From the NCBI GenBank assembly GCA_039198065.1, contig JBCCTU010000002.1:868001-932000 (forward strand): DNA of 64,000 nucleotides. Reading direction: 5' to 3'. Source of the DNA: CALHVX01 sp039198065. GTDB lineage: Bacteria > Pseudomonadota > Gammaproteobacteria > Pseudomonadales > Azotimanducaceae. The position numbers were made by a program, and so were the translations under genes. A model generated the notes under the pieces. The model saw only the letters and a list, made by a program, of their open reading frames with translations, made no database searches and was not told the DNA's origin. This document shows, in pieces, positions 26,854-34,787 of the stretch (positions are counted from its first letter, which is position 1; each line of letters starts with the position of its first letter).

Positions 26854-27527
26854 ACCCGCACTCGCCCCCTGCGCTGGTGTACACGCTGGCGTTCACGAGC
26901 GGCTTCATCATCATGTCCATGGAGTTGCTTGGGGGTCCTTTGCTGGCGCCCTACTTCGGCGGCAGTGTCTACGTTTGGGGCAGTATTATCAGTGTGTTTA
27001 TGTTGGCGCTTGCAGCAGGATACCTGGTGGGTGGCCAACTCTCGATTCCTAGCGCGAGCCTGCGTCGTTTCGGTCTGCTGTTCATCGTCGGTGCGGCGCT
27101 GCTGGCTCCACTTCCCTGGATCAATGAGACCGTCATGGCAGCGATCTTCGACCGGGTTGAAGACCCACGCTTCGGCTCACTGCTGGCCTGCCTGAGCCTG
27201 TTTTTCCTACCCACCTTTGTGCTGGGCACACTGTCCCCCTACGCCGTTCGGCTGCTGGTGGAGAATACGGAGCGCTCCGGTGCTGTGGCTGGCCGCCTCT
27301 ACTTCGTGTCCACGGCCGGAAGTGCCTTTGGCACACTTATGACGTCGTTCTACTTCGTGCTTTGGTTTGAGATGAACACGCTGTTTCTTCTCCTGGCCGC
27401 TTCGCTTGCGCTAGCGGGGAGCGTTGCTGTTGTCGTTGCCGCTGTTGGCCGATCGACGGAAGGCGGCGCAGCCGATGATCCGAATCAGGCCGCGAAACTC
27501 ACCAAACTGCGGGAGTCGCCGTCATGA
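26850..27527 (+). CDS. Membrane partner of spermidine-synthase-like protein
   Basis: A 225-aa integral membrane protein starting MNPHSPPALVYTLAFTSGF, with about six to seven hydrophobic helices. FTSGFIIMSMELLGGPLLAPYFGGSVYVWGSI and GLLFIVGAALLAP are typical of the membrane half of fused MFS/spermidine-synthase-like proteins. LGTLSPYAVRLLVENTERSGAVAGRLYFVSTAGSAFGT is the conserved loop before the last helices. An in-frame ATG exists at 26727, but the ATG at 26850 makes a standard ATGA overlap with the rhodanese stop. It overlaps the next gene by four bases. Confidence 0.83.
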   Translation: MNPHSPPALVYTLAFTSGFIIMSMELLGGPLLAPYFGGSVYVWGSIISVFMLALAAGYLVGGQLSIPSASLRRFGLLFIVGAALLAPLPWINETVMAAIFDRVEDPRFGSLLACLSLFFLPTFVLGTLSPYAVRLLVENTERSGAVAGRLYFVSTAGSAFGTLMTSFYFVLWFEMNTLFLLLAASLALAGSVAVVVAAVGRSTEGGAADDPNQAAKLTKLRESPS

Positions 27528-28486
27528 CATCGGCGGGGAGCGCTCGCAGCAGTGGTGGGGTTTGGTTAAGCCTCTGGCTGGGATTGTTATTCACGGCCGC
27601 AAGTCAGCCAGTCACCGCTGAGGTCGTTCATCGAGAACGCTCGCTCTACCAGACCGTCATCGTCGTAAAGGAATCGGATCGCGTGTGCATGCAATTCACG
27701 GTGCGACGCGATCAGCGCAATCAGACGTGCTTTTACCCGAAGCGCCCGCGGGAAATGGTGTTCCCCTATACGCGCATGATGATGACCGTACTGACGCTCA
27801 ACCCGAACCCGCAGCGGATGCTCGTTCTCGGGCTCGGCGGTGGCACGTTACCTGGCGCGCTGATGGAGCTCTACCCCCAGGCGACGATGGACGTCGTCGA
27901 GATCGACCCCGTAGTTGTCGAGGTTGCAGAGCAGTGGTTCAACTACCTGCCTGGCCCGAACACGACCATCCATGTTCAGGACGCGCGCGTGTTCGTCAAA
28001 CGCGAGCTCAAACGGTTACAGACATCGACGGAACGCAAACCCTACGACATCGTCCTGCTTGACGCGTTCAACGGCGACTACATTCCCGAGCACTTAATGA
28101 CACGAGAGTTTCTTGAGGAAGTCCGAGGGCTGCTTTCCGAAACCGGCGTCATCGCCGCCAACACCTTTGCCGCAAGCCGGCTCTACGATCATGAATCGGC
28201 AACCTACGCCGCCGTATTCGGGTCCTTTCTCTCGCTCGCGCGAGAGTATTCGGGAAACCGAATCTTGTTTACCCGGCGCAATGGCCTGAGCGTTGACGTC
28301 AAGGCCACTGCCCGAGTCCAGGCCGCTGCCCTTGAAGAGCGGGTGCTTCCCTATGGGATCGATCTTCCAGCCCAAGTCAACGACCTGACCGCGCGCCGTG
28401 ATTGGGATACCAGCGCGCGGGTACTCACCGACCAGTTTTCGCCCGCCAACCTGCTGCGTGAAAAACGTCGTCGCCCGGGCCCTTAG
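27524..28486 (+). CDS. Spermidine-synthase-like methyltransferase-fold protein with N-terminal helix
   Basis: A 320-aa protein with one hydrophobic helix (about 12-32), then a spermine/spermidine-synthase fold. Blocks seen are VVHRERSLYQTVIVV, the nucleotide motif LVLGLGGGTLPGAL (103-107 GLGGG), acidic VVEIDP and the catalytic-site region LLDAFNGDYIPEHLMT (Asp180 and Asp185). Together with the preceding gene it equals one fused membrane spermidine-synthase-like protein split in two; the N-terminal helix would then be the last helix of the fused form. True polyamine synthesis is unproven for this family. If the helix were a cleaved signal, the domain would be periplasmic, which seems less likely. 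Confidence 0.8.
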   Translation: MTSAGSARSSGGVWLSLWLGLLFTAASQPVTAEVVHRERSLYQTVIVVKESDRVCMQFTVRRDQRNQTCFYPKRPREMVFPYTRMMMTVLTLNPNPQRMLVLGLGGGTLPGALMELYPQATMDVVEIDPVVVEVAEQWFNYLPGPNTTIHVQDARVFVKRELKRLQTSTERKPYDIVLLDAFNGDYIPEHLMTREFLEEVRGLLSETGVIAANTFAASRLYDHESATYAAVFGSFLSLAREYSGNRILFTRRNGLSVDVKATARVQAAALEERVLPYGIDLPAQVNDLTARRDWDTSARVLTDQFSPANLLREKRRRPGP

Positions 28487-28508
28487 CGCCAGTCGGTGAG
28501 CAAGGAGC

Positions 28509-28952
28509 CTAGCGCTCGACGAGCCTGAGCGAGGCCGAATTCATGCAGTAACGCAGCCCGGTCGGCCGAGGACCGTCGGGGAAAACGTGACCAAGATGGC
28601 TCTTGCAGGCGCCACAAACGATTTCCGTTCGTCGCATCCCGTGACTGAGATCCTCAATCTCTTCGACCGCGGTATCCGTCAGCGGCTGATAAAAGCTCGG
28701 CCACCCGCTGCCCGAGTCGTACTTCGTTTCCGAATCGAAAAGCGCCTGACCACAACCTCGACAGTGATAGACGCCGGGGGTTTTCGTGTCCCAATACTCA
28801 CCCGTAAACGCCCGTTCGGTTCCCGCGCAACGCAGGATCTGGTACTCGTTGTCGTTCAGTGTCTCGCGCCATTCGGCATCGCTTCGCCCGACCCCGCACG
28901 AGGACACGTCGGAGGGGTTAGCTTGGACGGATTGCGTGGGTTGTTCGGCCAT
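28509..28952 (-). CDS. msrB: Peptide-methionine (R)-S-oxide reductase MsrB
   Basis: Repairs methionine-R-sulfoxide in oxidised proteins (147 aa). Zinc-binding CxxC pairs are YHCRGCGQAL and IVCGACKSHLGH. The substrate motif is SGSGWPSFYQP, and the catalytic Cys is in LRYCMNSASL near the C-terminus. No signal peptide, so cytoplasmic. Divergent from alaA. Confidence 0.96.
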   Translation of the reverse strand: MAEQPTQSVQANPSDVSSCGVGRSDAEWRETLNDNEYQILRCAGTERAFTGEYWDTKTPGVYHCRGCGQALFDSETKYDSGSGWPSFYQPLTDTAVEEIEDLSHGMRRTEIVCGACKSHLGHVFPDGPRPTGLRYCMNSASLRLVER

Positions 28953-29052
28953 GTGCGGAACTCCATAGGTTGCCGTTGTTCGCTAGCGTACTATGGTGTC
29001 TCAAACGACCGAGTCAAATCGCGCCACCTGCCTGAGCTGGATGCTCTGAACC

Positions 29053-30330
29053 ATGTCCGTGACCGACCCCGAACAGCCATCGACTGCGCCCACCGTGCTC
29101 CGCTCCAGCGGTCGCCGGGCGATCAGCAAATCGCGCAAGCTGGATGACATCTGCTACGACATCCGTGGGCCCGTCCTCGACGCAGCGCAGCGCCTTGAGG
29201 ACGAAGGCCATCAGGTATTGAAGCTGAACATCGGTAACCCGGCACCTTTCGGTTTCGCAACACCGGAAGAGATCGTGCTCGACGTCGTCAAACAGTTGCC
29301 AAGCGCTACGGGCTACAGCGATTCGAAAGGCATCTACTCGGCCCGCAAAGCCGTCATGCAGTACTGCCAGCAGCAAGGTGTTAACGGCGTCGAAATCGAA
29401 GACGTGTTCATCGGCAACGGTGTATCCGAACTCGTGACACTCGCGTTGCAGGGCCTGCTTAACCCCGGCGATGAGGTTCTCGTGCCGGCACCCGATTTTC
29501 CGTTGTGGACCGCAGCCACGGCCCTCGCCGGTGGCACGCCGCGGCACTACCGGTGCGATGAGGGTGCGGGGTGGTTTCCAGACCTGGATGACATTCGCAG
29601 CAAAATCACGCCGGCCACCCGCGCGATCGTGGTGATCAATCCGAACAACCCAACCGGTGCGGTCTACAGCCACGAACTCCTAGCGCAGCTGATGGCCCTG
29701 GCCGACGAACATCAGCTGGTGGTTTTCGCCGACGAGATTTACGACAAAATCCTCTACGACGAGGCAAGACACGTCCCGTTAGCGACGCTGGCGACGGACG
29801 GCATCGTGGTTACGTTCAACGGGTTGTCTAAGTCCTATCGCGCCGCGGGCTTCCGTACGGGTTGGATGGTGGTCTCCGGCAACAAGCGCATCGCTGTCGA
29901 TTACATCGAAGGGCTAAACATTCTTGCGTCGTTGCGCCTTTGCGCCAACGTACCGACGCAGCACGCCGTCCAAACGGCGCTGGGCGGTTATCAGAGCATC
30001 AACGACCTGGTTGCACCCGGTGGCCGGCTGAACGAGCAGCGCTTGCTTGCCTGGGAGCTGCTGAACGACATTCCTGGGGTGAGCTGTACACGTCCCGAAG
30101 GCGCGCTATACCTCTTCCCCAAAATCGACACGCGTCGTTTCAACATTACCGACGATGAGCGCTTCGTACTGGACCTGTTGCAACAGGAAAAGGTTCTCGT
30201 TGTTCACGGGCGTGGATTCAGCTGGCCGGAGCCCGATCACTTCAGGATCGTCTTCCTGCCCTATCCGGAGGATTTGCGCGCAGGCATCGGTGCAATCGAA
30301 CGTTTTCTCGCCAGCTACCGACAGCGATGA
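29053..30330 (+). CDS. alaA: Alanine aminotransferase AlaA family
   Basis: PLP-dependent transaminase making alanine from pyruvate and glutamate (425 aa). It resembles E. coli AlaA along its length: KLDDICYDIRGPVLDAAQRL, KLNIGNPAPFGF, GYSDSKGIYSARKA, VINPNNPTGAVYS, FADEIYDKILYDEA and the PLP-lysine region FNGLSKSYRAAGFRTGWMV. The N-terminus has about 18 extra residues, so a later start is possible. It overlaps the next gene by four bases. Confidence 0.93.
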   Translation: MSVTDPEQPSTAPTVLRSSGRRAISKSRKLDDICYDIRGPVLDAAQRLEDEGHQVLKLNIGNPAPFGFATPEEIVLDVVKQLPSATGYSDSKGIYSARKAVMQYCQQQGVNGVEIEDVFIGNGVSELVTLALQGLLNPGDEVLVPAPDFPLWTAATALAGGTPRHYRCDEGAGWFPDLDDIRSKITPATRAIVVINPNNPTGAVYSHELLAQLMALADEHQLVVFADEIYDKILYDEARHVPLATLATDGIVVTFNGLSKSYRAAGFRTGWMVVSGNKRIAVDYIEGLNILASLRLCANVPTQHAVQTALGGYQSINDLVAPGGRLNEQRLLAWELLNDIPGVSCTRPEGALYLFPKIDTRRFNITDDERFVLDLLQQEKVLVVHGRGFSWPEPDHFRIVFLPYPEDLRAGIGAIERFLASYRQR

Positions 30331-30749
30331 GCAGCGCAGCGGTGAGCGGTAGCGCCGCCGACCTGAACATCGACGAGTTTTTTCGCAACGCGGCTCGGTC
30401 GTTGCTGCAGCTGTATCGGGCATTCCCTCAGCCCGTGATTCTGCACGTTGAAGACCTCACTGGACCTCAGAAAACTGACGAGTTCGGCCTCCCGTCGGCG
30501 GAGCACCGGGCCTGTTTCGCGGCGCTGCTCTGGCTCGCTGCCGAGGGTTACCTGCGGTTTCACGACACGATAAAGCAGGATGCGCTTGACCAGGCAGTGC
30601 TGACGGAACGCAGCTTCCGAGTGCTCCACGCACCGGTCACCGCGGGAACCTACGGAGATCATCTGACCCAACTTCGTGGTGCGCTCAAGTCCCGCTCGTC
30701 GACGGCACTGCGGCGTGCGATGCTCGAGTTCCTAAACGCGGAACGTTGA
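30327..30749 (+). CDS. Conserved-looking hypothetical protein coupled to alaA
   Basis: A 140-aa soluble protein I do not recognise. It has a helical N-terminus (IDEFFRNAARSLLQLYRAFPQPVILHVEDL), a central segment with ACFAALLWLAAEGYLRF resembling a winged-helix-like fold, and a basic C-terminal helix (SSTALRRAMLEFLNAER). The ATGA overlap with alaA indicates translational coupling. It runs 18 bases into the convergent NAD-kinase-like gene. Confidence 0.6.
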   Translation: MSSAAVSGSAADLNIDEFFRNAARSLLQLYRAFPQPVILHVEDLTGPQKTDEFGLPSAEHRACFAALLWLAAEGYLRFHDTIKQDALDQAVLTERSFRVLHAPVTAGTYGDHLTQLRGALKSRSSTALRRAMLEFLNAER

Positions 30750-31907
30750 TGGCCTCGTAGACGCGGTGAGCGCGTCGGACGCAACTCGGTACAACAGCGC
30801 ATCCTGATACCCAACGATGATCGGGTAGAGACCCGTGAGGTGCTCGTTTACGTCCGCGCTATCCGTATCAACAAGCAGCGGTGCGCCAGCCAGTGATGCG
30901 AGTTTCGTCCGGCTGCCGACGATGTGGATTCGGTCTTTTGGCACCCGGCCGAGCCACGACGTACCGAGTTGCTGGTTCCCGCGGCCAAAGAGAAAGCCCT
31001 GTTGGCGGACGAAACTGACAATCAAGGCATCGGGCTCCGGCACCTGTTCTGCCAGAGCGCGCGCATCGACGTTCATAAGTGCTTGCTTGCCGCGCCGCCA
31101 GACGTCGACGCCCAGCAACGTAGGCTTCAGCCCGAACGCGGACTTTATCCGCGCGCAGGTACTGCCGCCTCCGATCACCAGGCACTCGCCGCCGCGCTCC
31201 TGCAGTTCCGCAGCGATCTCCTCGACGGCAAGCGCCTCGTTTTCACGCCCTGCCTCCTTCGTTCGCTGGACGTAGCCGCCGGCGGCCGGGATGCGTAGAT
31301 CGCCGTAGTACTGCGTTTTCAGAGCCCCGGCGCGGCGAGCGTCCTCATCGAGGTCCCGAACTTCGCCCTCAGTGTCGGCCACGAACGCACCGCTCGCGAG
31401 GCCTGCAACGATCGCAGCTGCGGCTTCCGGCGTCGTCGCGAACACACCGCTGTGCATCTTTACCCCTGCCGGAACGCCAAGGCACAGCGGTCCTAGACCA
31501 ACCGCATCAACCACATCCCGTGCAGTCCCGTCGCCGCCCACGAAGAGCAACAGATCGACACCCCGGCGGGTCAGCGCCACCGCCGCGTCGCGCGTATCCC
31601 GAGCAGTGCTCGACTCTTCCGTTGAACCCAGCACCTCGGGGTGCCATGCCGATTGGTCAAACCAGCGGGCACCCATGGAACCCGCCCAGCAGCGCCAGAC
31701 GATTTGATCGTGCGACTGTCCGGCCGCGGCTAGTGCGGCGGCGACCGCGGCAAGCAGGCGTCGCGCCCGGTCTCCGCCTCGGGGAACAGATCCACGTCGA
31801 CGTGCTTCCGCTTGTACCTGCTTACCGTCGCTGCCCATCAAGCCTGCGGCACCGCCAAGTCCGGCAACGGGGTTGACCACCAGCCCCAAGCGGAGCGCGG
31901 ACGTCAT
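30732..31907 (-). CDS. ATP-NAD kinase-like protein
   Basis: A 391-aa protein of the ATP-NAD kinase/AcoX-like family. Evidence is LGLVVNPVAGLGGAAGL at the N-terminus, the phosphate-binding motif LLLFVGGDGTARDVVDAVG, GVPAGVKMHSGVFATTPEAAA and the later LVIGGGSTCARIKSAFG and LLGVDVWRRGKQ. The family is distinct from essential NadK, and its in vivo substrate is uncertain. It overlaps the FAD-dependent oxidoreductase gene by four bases. Confidence 0.83.
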   Translation of the reverse strand: MTSALRLGLVVNPVAGLGGAAGLMGSDGKQVQAEARRRGSVPRGGDRARRLLAAVAAALAAAGQSHDQIVWRCWAGSMGARWFDQSAWHPEVLGSTEESSTARDTRDAAVALTRRGVDLLLFVGGDGTARDVVDAVGLGPLCLGVPAGVKMHSGVFATTPEAAAAIVAGLASGAFVADTEGEVRDLDEDARRAGALKTQYYGDLRIPAAGGYVQRTKEAGRENEALAVEEIAAELQERGGECLVIGGGSTCARIKSAFGLKPTLLGVDVWRRGKQALMNVDARALAEQVPEPDALIVSFVRQQGFLFGRGNQQLGTSWLGRVPKDRIHIVGSRTKLASLAGAPLLVDTDSADVNEHLTGLYPIIVGYQDALLYRVASDALTASTRPSTFRV

Positions 31908-33067
31908 GGGACAGACGCACCGGTGCGACTGGGGCGCGGCGAAAACCAGCGGTCCGCGAGCGTCGACACATGATCTGCCAGTGCCATAGACGAGGTCAGT
32001 CCCGGACTCTCAATTCCAAGCAGATCGATCACACCGAGGCGTCCAGGTACCGCAGGCCCAAGCACCGTAAAGTCTGCAGCAGAGTCCCCCGGCCCAACGA
32101 TCTTCGCCCGGATACCGCTGTAATCAGGGGTCAACCGATCCGCATCAACCGACGGAAAGTAACGCGCCACGGAACGGGCGAATTGTTCACGCCGGGATTC
32201 GTCGAAGCGGTACTCCAGATCATCTTGCCAGCAGACATCTGGCCCAAAGCGAACGGCACCGCTCAAATCAACCGTGGCATGAATACCCAAGCCACCGGGT
32301 TCCGGAACGGGGTAAATGAGACGTTGAAACGGCGGTTTCCCCAGGTAGCGAAAGTAGTGACCCAGGCACGGAAACAGCCTCATGGGCGAGCGTTCCGGCT
32401 CTCCGCGATACAGATCGACGGCGCCGAGCCCCGCCGCGTTGACGACCCCGTGGGCCAAGATGGGACCGGTGTCGGTTTCCACCCGCACATTCGCACCGGA
32501 GCGGCTCGCCGGAACGAGATCCCTGACGGTGCTGCGCAGCGCGAGCAAGCCGCCGGCGGCTTCGAAATCTCCGAGCAGATGCACCATCACCTGATGCGAG
32601 TCGATAATGCCACTGGAGGGAGACAGCAGTGCCGTATCGCAGTGTACCTGCGGCTCGAGCGCGCTGACCTGATCACCGGTCAACCATTCAAGGTTGACTA
32701 CACCATTCGCCTCGGCACGCCGTTTCAGGTCCGTAAGGACCTTAAGTTCGTCACGACCCTGGCCGACGATCAATTTGCCGGTAAGCCGATACGGAATACC
32801 GCGGGCCTCAGCGAAATCGACCAGCTGCTGCCGCCCGGAGACACAGGCCCGTGCCTTCAGCGAACCATCAGGGTAGTAGATTCCGGCGTGGAGAACCTCG
32901 GAATTGCGGGAGCTGGCGCCGGTACCGATCGCTGCTTCACGCTCAAGCAGCAAGGTACTGGAGCCGCTCTGAGCGAGCCGCCGAGCGACCGCGATGCCAA
33001 CGACCCCGGCTCCGACGACGACCCAATCGACGTCTGCTGTCATCCGGCCCACCGGAGCGTCCCCCAC
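31904..33067 (-). CDS. FAD-dependent oxidoreductase, L-2-hydroxyglutarate oxidase-like
   Basis: A 387-aa DAO-family flavoprotein. The N-terminal Rossmann motif is VVVGAGVVGIAVARRLAQSG with ERE following. ASSRNSEVLHAGIYYPDGSLKARAC and the C-terminal GIRAKIVGPGDSAADFTV and LLGIESPGLTSSMALA match L-2-hydroxyglutarate oxidase/dehydrogenase-type proteins. Substrate is inferred from the family. The start may be the ATG nine codons in (MTADVDW). The 5' end overlaps epmC by up to 28 bases. Confidence 0.84.
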   Translation of the reverse strand: MGDAPVGRMTADVDWVVVGAGVVGIAVARRLAQSGSSTLLLEREAAIGTGASSRNSEVLHAGIYYPDGSLKARACVSGRQQLVDFAEARGIPYRLTGKLIVGQGRDELKVLTDLKRRAEANGVVNLEWLTGDQVSALEPQVHCDTALLSPSSGIIDSHQVMVHLLGDFEAAGGLLALRSTVRDLVPASRSGANVRVETDTGPILAHGVVNAAGLGAVDLYRGEPERSPMRLFPCLGHYFRYLGKPPFQRLIYPVPEPGGLGIHATVDLSGAVRFGPDVCWQDDLEYRFDESRREQFARSVARYFPSVDADRLTPDYSGIRAKIVGPGDSAADFTVLGPAVPGRLGVIDLLGIESPGLTSSMALADHVSTLADRWFSPRPSRTGASVP

Positions 33068-33588
33068 CGGAGCTTCCTCTGGTGCGCTAGGGCGATCATG
33101 AACCGTTGCGCTCGATGGACCAAACCGCGGCGAAACTCATCCCGCAGCTGGTCCAGCTCAAGTTCTACCTGCTTTGCGAACGGCGCACGAAGATCCACGA
33201 AGGCGTCCTCAATATCGTCGTAGCTCAAGGAAAACACCACACCGGCGGCCGCAGCGAAGCATCGTTCCAACGCCTGCGGCCGGAGCTCGCTGCGCAAGAA
33301 CTGCCGCTGCGCTTCACGAGAACGCGGTGCCGCCACGTAGTGATAGCCAAAATCCGGCAACCGGCGACGCCGCGGGCCGGCGATACACCAATGTGCCGTC
33401 TCATGCAGCGCACTGGCCGCATAGTCGGAGCGGTAGCGTAGCTCAGCCGGGACGCCATGCCGCGCCGGTTGATAGTACGGCTCATCAAAACCACCCGAGA
33501 GCACGACGTTGTGCGTGCGGTAAAAACAGCGCGCGAAACACGCTTCGATGTCCGCACAGCTGAGGGCGCCGGTGTCCGCTTTGGTCAT
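33040..33588 (-). CDS. epmC: Elongation factor P hydroxylase EpmC
   Basis: Hydroxylates the beta-lysylated Lys of elongation factor P, the last step after EpmA and EpmB. The 182-aa protein resembles E. coli YfcM: FDEPYYQPA, YAASALHETAHWCIAGPRRRRLPDFGYHY with the metal-binding HExxH-like motif, and RPQALERCFAAAAGVVFSLSYDD. I start at ATG 33588 (GAGG seven bases upstream, and ATGA overlap with the preceding gene) rather than at an in-frame ATG at 33735. Confidence 0.88.
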   Translation of the reverse strand: MTKADTGALSCADIEACFARCFYRTHNVVLSGGFDEPYYQPARHGVPAELRYRSDYAASALHETAHWCIAGPRRRRLPDFGYHYVAAPRSREAQRQFLRSELRPQALERCFAAAAGVVFSLSYDDIEDAFVDLRAPFAKQVELELDQLRDEFRRGLVHRAQRFMIALAHQRKLRWGTLRWAG

Positions 33589-34055
33589 GGCGTCGCCTCG
33601 AGCACGGGCGTCTCGGCAAGCCTTGACCAATACCCGGAACTCAAGTGTTCGCGCCCCGCCAGCAGGTGGTTGAGATACGCCTGACTCGGACGCAACCCCG
33701 GGGCGCGAGCCCCCGGGTTGGCGAAGTAGGTCCACGCCACGGTTGATCTGCCGCTCGCGGCGGCGATTACCTGCAGCTCGCGGCTATAGTTAATGGGCGT
33801 GCGCTCGAAGGGATCGAGTTTGGCGATCTGGTGTTCGTCACGCAGTTCGTAGAGAACGCCTTCCGCCTTCTCTCCCGCCGCGAAAACAAGATTCGCGTGA
33901 CCTTCTCTCGGATCTTTACCGCGCTTGTCAAACTGCATCCGGCAATTCGCAAGAAAGCCGCCGGTGGCGGCGACAAAGTCGACGCCCCGCTCGGCCATGC
34001 GTGCGGGGTTCATGTTCGATCCGTAGGCAAAGTACCAATGCCCGCACGAACTCAT
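33585..34055 (-). CDS. Gamma-glutamylcyclotransferase-like protein
   Basis: A 156-aa cytoplasmic protein with the N-terminal YFAYGSNMNPARM substrate-binding motif of the gamma-glutamylcyclotransferase/AIG2 fold. GVLYELRDEHQIAKLDPFE contains the expected acidic region, and Tyr-rich FANPGARAPGLRPSQAYLNHLL follows. Enzymatic activity on gamma-glutamyl peptides is inferred from the fold. It overlaps both tusA and epmC by four bases. Confidence 0.82.
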   Translation of the reverse strand: MSSCGHWYFAYGSNMNPARMAERGVDFVAATGGFLANCRMQFDKRGKDPREGHANLVFAAGEKAEGVLYELRDEHQIAKLDPFERTPINYSRELQVIAAASGRSTVAWTYFANPGARAPGLRPSQAYLNHLLAGREHLSSGYWSRLAETPVLEATP

Positions 34056-34294
34056 CCAGCGGCTCCCGGTTTACAGCGAAGCCAAAAGCGCCATTCCCCG
34101 TCGCCCTCCTGCTGCTCGAGGAGCTCGTGGCCGACGAACCTGCAGTAGTTCTGAAAGTCCCGCACCGTCGAGGGATCCGTCGTTATCGCCATCAACACCT
34201 GCGCTGGGGCCAGGGTGCGCATCTTGTGGCGCAGCAGCATGAGCGGTTCAGGGCAGGTGAGTCCGCGGGCGTCAAGCTCAGCATCGAAATCCAA
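34052..34294 (-). CDS. tusA: Sulfur carrier protein TusA
   Basis: An 80-aa sulfur-relay protein with the signature LDARGLTCPEPLMLLRHKM, whose Cys carries the persulfide for tRNA 2-thiouridine and other sulfur pathways. The start is TTG at 34294, with AGGAG about ten bases upstream. It is the first gene of the minus-strand run tusA, cyclotransferase-like, epmC, oxidoreductase, NAD-kinase-like, and is divergent from the large operon starting at 34788. Confidence 0.9.
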   Translation of the reverse strand: MDFDAELDARGLTCPEPLMLLRHKMRTLAPAQVLMAITTDPSTVRDFQNYCRFVGHELLEQQEGDGEWRFWLRCKPGAAG

Positions 34295-34787
34295 AAGCCA
34301 CCGTCTCCTGTCGCGCGGTCAAACCGGGTGTAGCGCCACGCGTACCTGTTTGTTGCCAGTGGTGAGAATACTGCACTTCGGGTCTACAAATCGGTGTCGA
34401 AACCCCGGTCTTGGTAACGCTCAGCATGGCAACAAGACACCGTCTGAGCATTCCCCGGAACGCACGCGTTCACGCGCCCATGACCGGGTCCAGATTGCTT
34501 GACTTGCCCTAAGGTGCTACCCACACTCGAACTACTCGCCGCCGTCGTGGTCTATCGGTTCTGACGAGTTCGCCAAATGAGCGGTAAATCAATAAAGCGG
34601 TTCGTAACGAAAGCGGTAAAGCATTTGATACCGACCGCGTCTGCTGGCGATTCGAAACGGAGAACGCGATAGAAGGACACCCTCATCGGGTGACCATCAA
34701 TCCTGAAGACTTGCTCACGAGCATCGGAGCGACGCGCCGCTTCGCGGCCTACCGGGCTCGCGGCTTCTAGACGAGGTTGAACACTCA
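34295..34787. other. Divergent intergenic region before the 12-gene operon
   Basis: About 490 bases between tusA and the first gene of the large plus-strand operon, with no gene I can support. It must hold promoters for both directions. A TTGACT at 34499-34504 with a poor -10 candidate (cacact, 17 bases on) is the best plus-strand match I see. 34575-34640 is locally A-rich, with two near copies of AAAGCGGT (34597 and 34609 areas). No operator is assignable. Confidence 0.45.

Noticed and set aside
31970..33223. A 417-codon open frame on the plus strand
   Set aside because: Antisense to the FAD-dependent oxidoreductase and epmC; no motif.
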